Below, in pieces: positions 12,026 to 21,532 of a stretch of 64,000 nt of DNA. Source of the DNA: Pseudomonas sp. stari2 (GTDB taxonomy: Bacteria; Pseudomonadota; Gammaproteobacteria; Pseudomonadales; Pseudomonadaceae). Location of the stretch: positions 2,041,501 to 2,105,500 of the forward strand of contig NZ_CP099760.1 of the NCBI RefSeq assembly GCF_040760005.1, given 5' to 3'. Positions within the stretch are counted from its first letter, which is position 1, and every line of letters begins with the position of its first letter. The translations under genes were made by a program, and so were the position numbers. The notes below the pieces were generated by a model, which ran no database searches, was not told where the DNA came from, and was given only the letters and a program-made list of their open reading frames with translations.

Positions 12026-12763
12026 ATGTCATTCATCCAAGCCAATCAGATCCACTTGTTTGCCGCGCTCTGGTTCGTCATCTGCTGGGGCGGTTACACC
12101 CGTTATGCCACCTGGAAGGGCCGTGACACGGCGTGCCTGGCCAGCGTGTTGCACCTGTACCGCGAAGACTGGATGCGCCGCATGTTGCTGCGTGACAACC
12201 GCATCGCCGACACCAGCGTGATCGGCAACCTTGAGCGCAACGCCTCGTTCTTCGCTTCCAGCACGCTGATCATCCTGGCGGGCATTCTCACCGTGCTCGG
12301 CGCATCGGAACGTGCGGTGTCGTTGCTGGCGGATATTCCGATGGTGCAGCAGGCTTCCCAGGGCATGTCGGAAATCAAGTTGCTGTGCCTGGCGCTGGTG
12401 TTCGTCTACGCCTTCTTCACGTTCAGCTGGTGCATGCGCCAGTACAACTTCGCGGCGATCCTGATCGGCTCGGCGCCGATGATCGGCGAGCGACACGTGT
12501 CCGAGCAGGAGCGCAAGGCGTTCGCTTCGCGGGCGGCGCGGGTGATTTCAATGGCAGCCAACCAGTTCAACTTCGGTCTGCGTTCCTATTACTTCGGCAT
12601 CAGCATGCTGGCATGGTTCGTCAGCCCGTGGCTGTTCATGCTGATGAGCGCGGGCGTGGTGCTGGTGTTGTATCGCCGCGAGTTTCATTCCGACGTACTT
12701 GATGTAATGGTCTATACCCCTACAGAGGCGCCATTGCCCGAAACGATCAAAGAGGCCGCTTGA
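12026..12763 (+). CDS. DUF599 family membrane protein
   Basis: This 245-residue inner-membrane protein has helices near residues 8-25, 75-95, 120-140 and 185-215. It matches what I know of the DUF599 family, including MRRMLLRDNRIADTSVIGNLERNASFFASSTLIILAG early in the protein and FNFGLRSYYFGISMLAWF late. Function is unknown. The next gene starts inside its stop codon (TGATG), so the two are translationally coupled and may act together in the membrane. No catalytic motif is visible. Confidence 0.85.
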   Translation: MSFIQANQIHLFAALWFVICWGGYTRYATWKGRDTACLASVLHLYREDWMRRMLLRDNRIADTSVIGNLERNASFFASSTLIILAGILTVLGASERAVSLLADIPMVQQASQGMSEIKLLCLALVFVYAFFTFSWCMRQYNFAAILIGSAPMIGERHVSEQERKAFASRAARVISMAANQFNFGLRSYYFGISMLAWFVSPWLFMLMSAGVVLVLYRREFHSDVLDVMVYTPTEAPLPETIKEAA

Positions 12764-13164
12764 TGAGTATTCCGTTCTGGTGTGTGTTTATCAGTGCGTT
12801 GTTGATCTACGTGGCACGTATACCGGTGGGCAAGGCCATGAAAGAGCAGGGTGGTTACAACAACCACTTGCCGCGTCAGCAACAGGCGCAACTCACCGGC
12901 TACGGCGCCCGGGCACTGGCGGCACATCAGAACAGCATTGAAGCGTTCATCCTGTTTGCCGTTGGTGTGCTGATGGCGCATACCACGCAAACGGCGGGGT
13001 GGTTGATCGATACATTGGCGATCATCTTTGTGATCGCACGGGTTCTCTATCTGTGGTTCTACCTGGCCGATATTCCCAAGCTGCGCAGTCTGGTCTGGCT
13101 GGTCGGATTAGTATGTTCATTGTTGCTGATGATTAGTCCGACTTTTAGAACCGCAATGCTCTAA
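12763..13164 (+). CDS. MAPEG family membrane protein
   Basis: A 133-residue four-helix membrane protein beginning MSIPFWCVFISALLIYVARI, with the MAPEG-type loop GYGARALAAHQNSIEAFILF (about 46-65). In that family the first loop and helix 2 bear the RxxxNxxE-like glutathione/lipid-binding residues; here AAHQNSIEAF fits the reduced bacterial version. The substrate is unknown. The ATG at 12763 is preferred over an in-frame TTG at 12760 because it gives TGATG coupling to the DUF599 gene. Confidence 0.85.
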   Translation: MSIPFWCVFISALLIYVARIPVGKAMKEQGGYNNHLPRQQQAQLTGYGARALAAHQNSIEAFILFAVGVLMAHTTQTAGWLIDTLAIIFVIARVLYLWFYLADIPKLRSLVWLVGLVCSLLLMISPTFRTAML

Positions 13165-13194
13165 CAAGGCATTACCAAAAAATGACAGGCAAAA

Positions 13195-13216
13195 AAAACC
13201 CGCACTTGGCGGGTTT
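13195..13216. terminator. Bidirectional terminator between convergent genes
   Basis: AAAACCCGC-ACTT-GGCGGGTTTT, with extra A and T runs on both sides, lies between the MAPEG gene and the convergent lipoprotein gene and can serve both. Confidence 0.85.
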
Positions 13217-13240
13217 TCTTTTTTGCCATCGAGAAGCGGC

Positions 13241-13477
13241 TTATTGCTTCTTGGCAGCTTCGTCTGCAGCGGCTGCGTTCGATTCGGCCTGATCTTTGGC
13301 GGCTTCGGCGTTTTCTTTCGCCGCGTCGTTCACTTTATCCTGAGCTTCATTCATTTTCTGCTGAGCTTGTTCAGCATGTTGGTTGGCATCTTGAGCTTTG
13401 TCCTCGGATTTTTTATCGCAGGCTGCGAGACCGAGGGAAGCGGTCAACATCAAGGCAATAGCTAAAGTCTTACGCAT
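13241..13477 (-). CDS. Small alanine-rich lipoprotein
   Basis: A 78-residue protein begins MRKTLAIALMLTASLGLAAC, a signal peptide ending in the lipobox LAAC, then DKKSEDKAQ. Asp after Cys is often an inner-membrane retention signal in enteric bacteria, less surely in Pseudomonas. The mature part (about 60 residues) is almost only Ala, Glu, Asp, Lys, Gln and Asn with heptad-like spacing, consistent with one long helix or coiled coil. The start at 13477 is set by the signal peptide and a GGAG-like sequence upstream. The role is unknown; a structural or stress-related envelope part is a guess. Confidence 0.85.
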   Translation of the reverse strand: MRKTLAIALMLTASLGLAACDKKSEDKAQDANQHAEQAQQKMNEAQDKVNDAAKENAEAAKDQAESNAAAADEAAKKQ

Positions 13478-13611
13478 GGGGTGTTTCTCCTTATGGAAAA
13501 TAACTACTGGCCTTAAGAGCGCAGCCCCAAGGGTTAAGTTCCTCATTTCTCTCAGATATATAAGTTTGTTTTGCAATGGAACTTTTGCTGTTCTTTCCAC
13601 TACCGGGAACA

Positions 13612-14112
13612 ATGACTGACAAGAGTAATGATCAAATGGCCGAAAACCCTGTTTTTGAGCGCGCGACCCGCTTTCTCTCGGCCCTGCGCCACTGCCAGGT
13701 ACTGGGATTGAAAGTGCACAGCGCCAGCAGCGAAGGCCTGACGGTGGTCTTGCCGTACAGCGCACAAATCGTTGGCAACCCGCTGACCGGCGTGGTCCAC
13801 GGCGGGGCGATCACGTCGCTGATGGACACCGCCTGCGGCATGGCTACCTTGTGCGTGCTGCCGGAATTCGAAGTCTGCCCGACCCTGGATTTACGCATCG
13901 ACTATATGCACGCCGCCGAACCGCACAAAGACGTCTACGGTTTCGCCCAGTGCTACCGGGTCACCACCGACGTGATCTTCGCCCGGGGCTTCGCCTATCA
14001 GGACGATCCCGAGCACCCCATTGCCCATGTCGTCGGAACGTTCATGCGCATGGGCAAGGGACTCAAAGGTACCAAAGGCTTTGGTGGCGCGATCAAGGGA
14101 GAAAACCCATGA
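13612..14112 (+). CDS. PaaI-type hotdog thioesterase
   Basis: A 166-residue single hotdog domain. The motif GVVHGGAITSLMDTACGMA (about residues 62-80) carries the HGG and Asp typical of PaaI/YbgC-like acyl-CoA thioesterases. The substrate cannot be told from sequence. The start is uncertain: ATG 13612 gives MTDKSNDQMAENPVFE, ATG 13636 gives MAENPVFE, and none has a strong ribosome-binding site. Its stop overlaps the start of a second hotdog gene (ATGA). Confidence 0.87.
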   Translation: MTDKSNDQMAENPVFERATRFLSALRHCQVLGLKVHSASSEGLTVVLPYSAQIVGNPLTGVVHGGAITSLMDTACGMATLCVLPEFEVCPTLDLRIDYMHAAEPHKDVYGFAQCYRVTTDVIFARGFAYQDDPEHPIAHVVGTFMRMGKGLKGTKGFGGAIKGENP

Positions 14113-14561
14113 GCGATGATTTCAAGCAGCAACTGCAAGAAGCCCACGAGAAGGGTGACTACGCTCCGCTGCTGAAGCTGATTCCCTATGCCGGGTTGAT
14201 CGGTGTCGAGTGTTCGCGAGTCGGTGATGACCTGCTGTTCAAGTTGCCGGCGAACAGGGACAACATTGGTAACCCTTTATTGCCCGCGATTCACGGTGGA
14301 GTCATTGCCGGGTTCATGGAGTTGTCCGCTGCCCTGCATCTGTTGATTTTCACCGGTGCGCCCGGTGTGCCGAAGATCATCGACTTTTCCCTCGATTACC
14401 TGCGGGCCGGGCAGTTTCGCGATACCTGGGCATGTTGTCAGGTCTGCCGTCAGGGGCGGCGGGTGGCCAATGTCGCGGTCACGGCCTGGCAAAGCACCGA
14501 GAGCGAGCCGATTGCCACCGCCCGCGCCCACTTCAAAATCGACGAGCCCTTGAAATCCTGA
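14109..14561 (+). CDS. Second hotdog (thioesterase-like) protein
   Basis: A 150-residue protein with the hotdog core PAIHGGVIAGFMELSAALHL (about residues 59-78). The HGG motif is kept, but Glu stands where the upstream paralogue has Asp, so catalysis or substrate may differ. It overlaps the preceding gene by four bases (ATGA), which suggests that the two single-domain proteins form a mixed assembly or act on successive substrates. The partner is inferred, not shown. Confidence 0.87.
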   Translation: MSDDFKQQLQEAHEKGDYAPLLKLIPYAGLIGVECSRVGDDLLFKLPANRDNIGNPLLPAIHGGVIAGFMELSAALHLLIFTGAPGVPKIIDFSLDYLRAGQFRDTWACCQVCRQGRRVANVAVTAWQSTESEPIATARAHFKIDEPLKS

Positions 14562-14642
14562 ACACCGCCCCCAACTCAGTGAACAACCCGCCGCAGGCCA
14601 TTTGGGTCGCGGCCAATGCCATCTGATTGGAGTTTGATGACC

Positions 14643-16547
14643 ATGAGTGTGGAAACTCAAAAGGAAACCCTGGGCTTCCAGACCGAGGTGAAGCAACTGC
14701 TGCACCTCATGATCCATTCGCTGTATTCCAACAAGGAAATCTTCCTTCGCGAATTGATCTCGAACGCCTCCGACGCCGTCGACAAATTGCGCTTCGAAGC
14801 CCTGGCCAAGCCTGAGTTGCTCGAAGATGGCGCTGAACTGAAAATCCGTGTGAGCTTCGACAAGGACGCCAAGACCGTCACCCTCGAAGACAACGGTATC
14901 GGCATGAACCGTGACGATGTGATCACCCACCTGGGGACCATCGCCAAATCCGGCACCGCCGATTTCATGAAAAACCTGTCCGGCGATCAGAAGAAGGATT
15001 CGCACCTGATCGGTCAGTTCGGTGTCGGTTTCTATTCTGCGTTCATCGTTGCCGACAAAGTTGACGTGTACAGCCGTCGCGCCGGCACCGCTGCCAGCGA
15101 AGGCGTGCATTGGTCGTCGAAAGGTGAGGGCGAATTCGAAGTCGCCACCATCGACAAACCAGAACGCGGCACCCGCATCGTCCTGCATCTGAAAAAAGGT
15201 GAAGACGAATTCGCCGATGGCTGGCGTCTGCGCAACATCATCAAGAAATACTCCGACCACATCGCGCTGCCGATCGAGCTGCCGAAAGAAGTGGCCGCTG
15301 CCGAAGGCGAAGAGAAACCTGAAGTTGAATGGGAAACCGTCAACCGCGCCAGCGCCCTGTGGACCCGTCCTCGCACCGAAGTGAAGGATGAGGAATACCA
15401 GGAGTTCTACAAACACATCGCCCACGACTTCGAAAATCCGCTGTCGTGGAGCCACAACAAGGTCGAAGGCAAGCTTGAGTACAGCTCGCTGCTGTACGTA
15501 CCGGCCCGTGCCCCGTTCGACCTGTACCAGCGTGAAGCGCCGAAAGGCCTGAAGCTGTACGTGCAACGCGTGTTCGTGATGGATCAGGCCGAATCGTTCC
15601 TGCCGCTGTACCTGCGCTTCATCAAGGGCGTCGTTGATTCCAACGACCTGTCACTGAACGTGTCGCGGGAAATCCTGCAGAAAGACCCGATCATCGACTC
15701 GATGAAGTCGGCGCTGACCAAACGCGTGCTGGACATGCTGGAAAAACTGGCGAAGAACGAGCCTGAACAATACAAGGGCTTCTGGAAAAACTTCGGTCTG
15801 GTCATGAAAGAAGGCCCGGCAGAAGATTTCGCCAACAAGGAAAAAATTGCCGGTCTGCTGCGTTTCGCATCGACCACCGAAGGCGACGGCGAGCAGATCG
15901 TCGGTCTGGCCGACTATCTGGCTCGTGCCAAGGAAGGTCAGGACAAGATCTACTACCTCACCGGCGAAACCTACGCGCAGGTCAAGAACAGCCCGCACCT
16001 GGAAGTCTTCCGCAAGAAAGGCATCGAAGTGCTGCTGCTGACCGACCGTATCGACGAGTGGCTGATGAGCTACCTGAGCGAATTCGACGGCAAGAGCTTT
16101 GTCGACGTCGCCCGTGGTGACCTGGATCTGGGCAACCTGGACTCGGAAGAGGACAAGAAGGCCGCAGAAGAAGTCGCCAAGTCGAAGGAAGGTCTGGTCG
16201 AGCGCCTGAAAACCGCGCTGGGCGAATCCGTTGCCGAAGTCCGCGTTTCCCATCGCCTGACCGATTCGCCAGCCATTCTGGCCATCGGCGAGCAGGACCT
16301 GGGTCTGCAAATGCGTCAGATCCTCGAGGCCAGCGGGCAGAAGGTGCCGGATTCGAAGCCGATCTTCGAATTCAACCCGACTCACCCGTTGATCGCAAAG
16401 CTCGACAATGAGACCAGCGAAGAGCGTTTTGGCGACCTGTCGCACATCCTCTTCGACCAGGCCGCCCTGGCGGCGGGTGACAGCTTGAAGGACCCGGCCG
16501 CTTACGTGAGCCGTCTGAACAAGCTGCTGGTTGAGCTGTCGGCTTGA
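14643..16547 (+). CDS. htpG: Chaperone HtpG (Hsp90)
   Basis: HtpG is the bacterial Hsp90, an ATP-driven cytosolic dimeric chaperone. From ATG 14643 it has 634 residues, the normal Pseudomonas length. GHKL ATPase motifs are [17 protein letters not shown] (about 27-43), DNGIGM (about 80) and [11 protein letters not shown] (about 119). The middle and C-terminal dimerisation domains follow. A second ATG at 14637 is only 4 bp from GGAG (14629-14632); the chosen one is 10 bp away and gives the family start [13 protein letters not shown]. It ends with a strong terminator. Confidence 0.97.
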   Translation: MSVETQKETLGFQTEVKQLLHLMIHSLYSNKEIFLRELISNASDAVDKLRFEALAKPELLEDGAELKIRVSFDKDAKTVTLEDNGIGMNRDDVITHLGTIAKSGTADFMKNLSGDQKKDSHLIGQFGVGFYSAFIVADKVDVYSRRAGTAASEGVHWSSKGEGEFEVATIDKPERGTRIVLHLKKGEDEFADGWRLRNIIKKYSDHIALPIELPKEVAAAEGEEKPEVEWETVNRASALWTRPRTEVKDEEYQEFYKHIAHDFENPLSWSHNKVEGKLEYSSLLYVPARAPFDLYQREAPKGLKLYVQRVFVMDQAESFLPLYLRFIKGVVDSNDLSLNVSREILQKDPIIDSMKSALTKRVLDMLEKLAKNEPEQYKGFWKNFGLVMKEGPAEDFANKEKIAGLLRFASTTEGDGEQIVGLADYLARAKEGQDKIYYLTGETYAQVKNSPHLEVFRKKGIEVLLLTDRIDEWLMSYLSEFDGKSFVDVARGDLDLGNLDSEEDKKAAEEVAKSKEGLVERLKTALGESVAEVRVSHRLTDSPAILAIGEQDLGLQMRQILEASGQKVPDSKPIFEFNPTHPLIAKLDNETSEERFGDLSHILFDQAALAAGDSLKDPAAYVSRLNKLLVELSA

Positions 16548-16558
16548 TCGAACTGTAG

Positions 16559-16583
16559 AAAAACCCGCTTCGGCGGGTTTTTT
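16559..16583 (+). terminator. Intrinsic terminator after htpG
   Basis: AAAAACCCGC-TTC-GGCGGGTTTTTT lies 11 bp after the htpG stop: GC stem, short loop and T-run. Confidence 0.9.
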
Positions 16584-16615
16584 CATTCTGGTATTCAACC
16601 CATCAGGAGTCAGAA

Positions 16616-17344
16616 ATGAGCCAAGTCACTGTACGTTCCGTGGTCTATCAGATCGATGGCCAGCCTTATGAAGGCCGATTGGCGTTCGACGCCGAGCACA
16701 AAGGCGCGCGTCCGGGTCTGTTGATGGCACCGAACTGGATGGGCGTCAGCGCTGGCGCGGAAGAGATCGCCAAAACCGTGGCGGCCAAGGGTTATGTCGT
16801 TCTGATCGCCGACGTGTACGGGCAAGCCGTGCGTCCGCAGAATGGCGATCAGGCTGGCGCGGCGATGATGCCGCTGAAGAATGACCGTGCGCTGCTGCGC
16901 AAGCGTATGCAGGCAGCCTTCGAACAGTTGCAGAAGCAAGGCGAAGCCGCAATCGATACCTCGAAACTGGCGGTGTTCGGTTTCTGCTTCGGCGGTTGCT
17001 GTGCACTGGATCTGGCCCGTACCGGTGCAGCGGTCAAGGCTGCCGTGTCGTTCCACGGCACGCTTGATTCGCCGAACCCGGCGGATGCGAAGAACATCAA
17101 GGGCTCGGTGCTGGTGTTGCACGGTGCTTCCGATCCGCTGGTACCGAAAGAGCAACTGCCGGCATTTGAAGACGAGATGAATGCGGCTGGCGTGGACTGG
17201 CAGTTGCTGAGCTACGGCGGCGCGGTGCACTCGTTCACCGATCCGCACGCCAATGTGCCGGGCAAAATGATGTACGACGCGAAGACCGCTGCGCGGGCGT
17301 TCAAGTCGATGCATGACTTGCTGGAAGAAGTGTTCAAGGGCTGA
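16616..17344 (+). CDS. Dienelactone hydrolase family protein
   Basis: A 242-residue alpha/beta hydrolase. The nucleophile elbow reads VFGFCFGGCCAL (about residues 120-131), with Cys in place of Ser as in dienelactone hydrolases. Acid and histidine residues are in the C-terminal HGASDPLVP and GGAVHSFTDP. No catechol genes are adjacent, so the substrate may be a general lactone or carboxylic ester. It starts 28 bp after the htpG terminator behind CAGGAGTCAGAA, a good ribosome-binding site, and is probably monocistronic. Confidence 0.9.
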   Translation: MSQVTVRSVVYQIDGQPYEGRLAFDAEHKGARPGLLMAPNWMGVSAGAEEIAKTVAAKGYVVLIADVYGQAVRPQNGDQAGAAMMPLKNDRALLRKRMQAAFEQLQKQGEAAIDTSKLAVFGFCFGGCCALDLARTGAAVKAAVSFHGTLDSPNPADAKNIKGSVLVLHGASDPLVPKEQLPAFEDEMNAAGVDWQLLSYGGAVHSFTDPHANVPGKMMYDAKTAARAFKSMHDLLEEVFKG

Positions 17345-17354
17345 TTCGGTTGAA

Positions 17355-17383
17355 AGCACTCCCACGCCTGGCGTGGGAGTGCT
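17355..17383. terminator. Hairpin between convergent dienelactone hydrolase and pirin genes
   Basis: Thirteen-base arms AGCACTCCCACGC and GCGTGGGAGTGCT with loop CTG sit exactly in the gap between two convergent genes. There is no clear T-run, so it may terminate weakly in both directions or be a small intergenic palindrome of the type scattered in this genus. Confidence 0.6.
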
Positions 17384-17386
17384 CGT

Positions 17387-18277
17387 TTACAGCGGTGTCG
17401 GCTCGCTACGGGATTTCGGCAATTCGATCCGCTCGACTTCCCCCGGCACTGTCGGCCAATCCCCGGCCGCCCATTTGCGCCGGGCCTCATCGATAGCCGC
17501 CGGGTCGCTCGCGACGAAATTCCAGTTGATCCGCCGTGGCCCGTCCAGTGGCGCGCCGCCGAACACCACGGCATGACTGTCGCTCTCGGCGAACAGACTC
17601 ATCTCTTCCCCGGCTGGCAACACCACCAGCGCATGGGGTTCGACTGTTTCGCCATTCAATTGCACATCACCACTCAACACATACAGCGCCCGTTCTTCAT
17701 GTTCGGTCGGGATCAGCAGGGTGGTCGCGGTTTGCATCTTCAACTCTGCATACAGCGTCGGAGAAAGTACCGGCACCGGCGATTCCAGGCAAAAGCCTGA
17801 CCCGGCAATCATGCGGATCTGCACGCCGAGGTTATCGCTGACCGGCAATGTCGACGCCGGGTGATGGCTGTAATGCCCGGGACCTTGTTCGTGATCCTTG
17901 GGCGAGGCGAGCCAGATCTGCAGCCCGTGCATCTTGAAGCTTTGTTCCCACAGCGGTTCGGGCGTGCGCTCGACATGGGCAATCGCGCTGCCCGCCGTCA
18001 TCCAGCTGACATCGCCAGCGCTGACGACTTGATCGGAGCCGAGGCTGTCCTTGTGCTGGATCTGCCCCTCAAACAGATAGGTCAGGGTCGACAGGCCGAT
18101 GTGCGGATGCTGTCGGATGTTCATCCCTTTGCCAGCGGGATAAACCGTTTCAAGCATGTGGTCGAAAAACACGAAGGGCCCGACACTGCGGCATTTGGCT
18201 GACGGCAGCGGGCGCAGAATCGGCTGGCCTTCGACATCTTCGGCGCGCGGGCGGATGATCAGGGGGTGGGTGTCCAT
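17387..18277 (-). CDS. Pirin family protein
   Basis: A 296-residue bicupin. The N-terminal cupin has the pirin signature HPHIGLSTLTYLFEG (about residues 57-71), whose two His plus later His/Glu bind Fe(II). The second cupin ends in AVVFGGAPLDGPRRINWNFV. Bacterial pirins include quercetin dioxygenases and regulators of pyruvate dehydrogenase; neither can be assigned here. The gene precedes no obvious partner but is followed upstream, on the same strand, by an OsmC-like gene 61 bp away. Confidence 0.92.
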   Translation of the reverse strand: MDTHPLIIRPRAEDVEGQPILRPLPSAKCRSVGPFVFFDHMLETVYPAGKGMNIRQHPHIGLSTLTYLFEGQIQHKDSLGSDQVVSAGDVSWMTAGSAIAHVERTPEPLWEQSFKMHGLQIWLASPKDHEQGPGHYSHHPASTLPVSDNLGVQIRMIAGSGFCLESPVPVLSPTLYAELKMQTATTLLIPTEHEERALYVLSGDVQLNGETVEPHALVVLPAGEEMSLFAESDSHAVVFGGAPLDGPRRINWNFVASDPAAIDEARRKWAAGDWPTVPGEVERIELPKSRSEPTPL

Positions 18278-18338
18278 GGTCCATTCCAGGCTGAGCGGGT
18301 GATGCGTGGAGCATAACCCGCCGGTGTCGTGATGGTGA

Positions 18339-18755
18339 TTACTGGCTGTCGAAGCCTTGTGGGGCGTGGGTTTCGATGGTGACTTCGCTGGTGGTCATCA
18401 GTTTGTGAATCGGGCAGCGATCGGCGACGCGCAGCAGCTCTTCACGCTGGGCATCGGTGAGCACGCCTTTAAGTGTCAGGGTCACGTGCAGGGCGTATTT
18501 GCCTTTCTGTTCCTGGCTGTTGTCGCGTTTGACTTCGACACCGACACCAGTGAGCGGGATGTCTTTTTTCTTTGCATACAGCTTCAACGTCAGGGCCTTG
18601 CACGCTCCGAGGGCGGCGTCGAAATAATCGTGGGGTTCAGGCGCGGAGCCTTCGCCGCCGGCAGTCGTCGGGACGTCGGTAAACAGTTCGTGCTCATCGA
18701 TCTGTACGGTGTGACGGAAACCTTCGGCGGAGATGGTATTGACGGTGACGGTCAT
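18339..18755 (-). CDS. OsmC-family peroxidase-like protein
   Basis: A 138-residue OsmC fold. The two reactive cysteines are in AALGACKALTLKLYAKKKDI (about residue 52) and DRCPIHKLM (about 117), so thiol-dependent hydroperoxide reduction is expected. The frame extends upstream to 18839, but the ATG at 18755 gives the family start MTVTVNTISAEGFRHT and follows a GAGG-like site. It is more like the YhfA branch than OsmC/Ohr itself. Proximity to the pirin gene, which is also redox-sensitive, may be coincidental. Confidence 0.9.
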   Translation of the reverse strand: MTVTVNTISAEGFRHTVQIDEHELFTDVPTTAGGEGSAPEPHDYFDAALGACKALTLKLYAKKKDIPLTGVGVEVKRDNSQEQKGKYALHVTLTLKGVLTDAQREELLRVADRCPIHKLMTTSEVTIETHAPQGFDSQ

Positions 18756-19131
18756 GTGAACCTCGCAAGCAGTAGGAAAAGTCATTCGATCAAATAAGAC
18801 CTTGCAGGTATAGAGCATTCCCGCAGGGGCGCGTTCCACTTTCTTGCAGGTGCGCGGCAGGGCGACAGGTTATGCCGTTGAGTCGAAGATTACTTGTGTC
18901 GGTGTTTCACCTTCGGGGTTGTTTCAGGGTTTTCCAATAATTTCCCGTTGATCTTGCAGCGAACGGCGTTCAAGTCCAGCCAATCGGCGCTGAATCGTTA
19001 ATGCCGACGGTTCGAAGTATTAAGGCCTTTTGATATCACGTTTTGGTCTTACGCAAATTTTCGCCGGGCCGATACCTTCTAAAGCAGCCAGCTGCAGGGT
19101 TGATGCAGCGCTTTTGGAAGGAACCAGAGCA

Positions 19132-20757
19132 ATGAGTATCCGTAGTCTCAATATTGCCCCCCGTGCGGGATTGGGCTTCGGCCTGTTGGCGCTGATGGTG
19201 TTCGGCCTTGGCGCATTTGCCCTGCTGCAGATGTCGAACATGCGGGCCCAGTCCGATGAGGTCGACAACAACTGGCTGCCCAGCGTGATGGCAGTCGGTG
19301 AAATGAGTCAGGACATGCTGCGCCTGCGCGCCCTGACCATGCGCCTGTTGCTAAATCGCGATCCTCAGGCGCTCGATCAGAATGTCGCCAAGCTCAACGA
19401 GTTGCGCGGTGTGTTGAGCGAAGCCCAGCAGCGTTACGACGTTTTGATCGTGTTGCCCGAAGAGCGGGCGCTGTTCGACCGCTTCAAGGTGGCCGAACAC
19501 AAGTATCTTGAGCTTCAGGCCCAGGTGATGATGTTGTCGGCCCAGAACCGGGTGGAAGAGGCGGCGAGCATTCTCAATGCGCAGATGAGTCCGTTGGCCG
19601 ATGATATTGCGGTCACGCTTAAAGAGCTGGTTGAGTTGAACAAACACAACGCCAACCTCGCCACCGAGGCCGCGCGATTGGTGTTCATCAATTCGCGGGT
19701 CTGGGTCGGGGTGATGATCGGCATCACTGCGCTGATCACCATTGGTCTGGCGTTGCTGCTCACCCGCAGCATCGTGGTGCCGCTCTCGCAATCGTTGGGG
19801 GTTGCCGAAGTAGTGGCCGGCGGCGATCTGACTGGCGATATCAGCATCATCGGCAAGGATGAGCCGGCGCGGTTGCTGCATGCGCTCAAAAGCATGCAGC
19901 ACAGCCTGCGCGACACCATCCGGCAGATCTCGGAATCTTCCAGCCAACTGGCTTCGGCCTCGGAAGAGCTGAGCTGCGTCACCGAAGATGCGACGCGCGG
20001 GTTGCATCAGCAGAGCCTGGAAATCGAGCAGGCCGCCACGGCGGTCAATCAGATGACCGCTGCTGTTGAAGAGGTCGCCAGCAACGCCGTGGCGACTTCC
20101 GAGGCATCACGGGAATCGGACCGCATCGCCCAGCATGGCCGTGAGCAAGTGCAGCAAACCGTGTCGTCCATCGAGCTGCTGGCGGATGACGTTACCGCCA
20201 ACGCCACGCAAGTGGAGGATCTGGCGCAGAAGGTCTACAGCATCAGCAAAGTGCTGGAGGTGATCCGGTCGATTGCCGAGCAGACCAATCTGCTGGCACT
20301 GAATGCGGCGATCGAGGCCGCCCGTGCCGGTGATGCCGGGCGTGGTTTCGCGGTGGTGGCCGATGAGGTGCGGGCTCTGGCCCATCGCACCCAGCAATCG
20401 ACTCAGGAAATCGAACAGATGATCGGCGGCATCCAGCTGGGTACGGATTCGGCGGTCAGTTCGATGCAGCAGAGCAATGTCCGCGCGCGCTCGACGCTGG
20501 ATCTGGCGAAAGCTGCCGGGGTGGCGCTGGAGGAAATCGCTTCGGCGTTCACCTTGATCAACGAGCGCAACCTGGTGATTGCCAGTGCGTCGGAGGAACA
20601 GGCTGCGGTGGCGCGGGAAGTGGATCGTAATCTGATGAACATCCGCGATCTGGCGATGCAGACCTCGGCCGGGGCCAATCAGACCAGCGCCGCGAGCCAG
20701 GAGTTGTCGCGGCTGGCGGTGGATCTGAACAATATGGTGGCCAAATTCTCGGTTTGA
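19132..20757 (+). CDS. Methyl-accepting chemotaxis protein with four-helix-bundle sensor
   Basis: A 541-residue transmembrane chemoreceptor. The order is a short cytosolic N-terminus, TM1 (about 14-34), a periplasmic helical domain of about 155 residues of the 4HB_MCP type, TM2 (about 190-212), HAMP (about 213-265), then the signalling hairpin whose tip reads [20 protein letters not shown]. No C-terminal CheR/CheB pentapeptide is seen. The ligand is unknown. ATG 19132 is chosen for the GGAAGGAACC site and the N-terminus [15 protein letters not shown]; the frame opens earlier, at 19030. A terminator follows. Confidence 0.93.
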   Translation: MSIRSLNIAPRAGLGFGLLALMVFGLGAFALLQMSNMRAQSDEVDNNWLPSVMAVGEMSQDMLRLRALTMRLLLNRDPQALDQNVAKLNELRGVLSEAQQRYDVLIVLPEERALFDRFKVAEHKYLELQAQVMMLSAQNRVEEAASILNAQMSPLADDIAVTLKELVELNKHNANLATEAARLVFINSRVWVGVMIGITALITIGLALLLTRSIVVPLSQSLGVAEVVAGGDLTGDISIIGKDEPARLLHALKSMQHSLRDTIRQISESSSQLASASEELSCVTEDATRGLHQQSLEIEQAATAVNQMTAAVEEVASNAVATSEASRESDRIAQHGREQVQQTVSSIELLADDVTANATQVEDLAQKVYSISKVLEVIRSIAEQTNLLALNAAIEAARAGDAGRGFAVVADEVRALAHRTQQSTQEIEQMIGGIQLGTDSAVSSMQQSNVRARSTLDLAKAAGVALEEIASAFTLINERNLVIASASEEQAAVAREVDRNLMNIRDLAMQTSAGANQTSAASQELSRLAVDLNNMVAKFSV

Positions 20758-20773
20758 TCACTGAATGACAGGC

Positions 20774-20803
20774 GAAAAAAAGCCCCGCATGTGCGGGGCT
20801 TTT
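20774..20803. terminator. Bidirectional terminator, MCP / DUF3108
   Basis: AAAAAAAGCCCCGC-AT-GTGCGGGGCTTTT lies between the convergent chemoreceptor and DUF3108 genes. The A-run on one side and the T-run on the other suit both strands. Confidence 0.88.
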
Positions 20804-20810
20804 CGCTGAA

Positions 20811-21524
20811 TCAGCTGCCTTTGACAGCTTTGCCGTTGACCGTGCCGTCCAGGAGCATGATGTTGTACTCCTTGCCGTCGGTTTCGACCTGTTGCAGGCG
20901 GACAAGCAGATAATCCCAGTCCTTGGCGAACCACATCACGGTAGTGCGCTTGCTTTGTGTCGGATCACGCACGCGCTCGACCTTGATCGCGTCGATCCTG
21001 CCGGCCTTGGTCTCGACTTTCTCGGTACCCAGGACGCGGAAGTCATAGGTATCGACATCGCCGCCATCGACCACCTGATAGCTCATGGTCTTTTTGCCGG
21101 AGGCGACATCATGCTGCAGCGCCAGTTGGTAGGTGGACTTGTCGACCATGCCACGGTTCAGCGGGACTTTGACCGCGTCGCCACGGTCGGTGCCGGTGAC
21201 CAGTTTGTTGTTCCAGTCGAAGTCCAGATCAGCCTTTTTCGCCTTGCCCAGGCCACCACGTTCGAAGTGGTAGGACTGTGGAAGCAGGGTGTCCTTGTCC
21301 AGGGTCAGGGTGCTTTCCTCGGACAGGCTGGCGATCATCATCGAAGCCTTGAAACTGAGCTTCCAGACGCCGTTGGCTTCCTTGGTCAGGCTGCGTTCGG
21401 CGGTACCGCTCATGGGCAACTGTTTCCAGTCGGCGGTGTAGCTGGCGGAGAACGGTTGAAGGTCTGCCGCCTGGGCGAAAGGCAGGGCGAGCAGAGCGCA
21501 AGCGAAGAGCAGGGCGCGACGCAT
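20811..21524 (-). CDS. DUF3108 periplasmic protein
   Basis: A 237-residue exported protein with a signal peptide, MRRALLFACALLALPFAQA, cut before ADLQPFSASY. The mature part is rich in beta strand and alternating polar residues, as in DUF3108. Function is unknown; such proteins are often found next to purN. The gene starts 8 bp after the purN stop, so it belongs to the purMN transcript. Confidence 0.87.
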   Translation of the reverse strand: MRRALLFACALLALPFAQAADLQPFSASYTADWKQLPMSGTAERSLTKEANGVWKLSFKASMMIASLSEESTLTLDKDTLLPQSYHFERGGLGKAKKADLDFDWNNKLVTGTDRGDAVKVPLNRGMVDKSTYQLALQHDVASGKKTMSYQVVDGGDVDTYDFRVLGTEKVETKAGRIDAIKVERVRDPTQSKRTTVMWFAKDWDYLLVRLQQVETDGKEYNIMLLDGTVNGKAVKGS

Positions 21525-21532
21525 AAAATCTC

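Noticed and set aside
14277..15566. Minus-strand frame of 429 codons opposite htpG
   Set aside because: Antisense to htpG; shadow composition.
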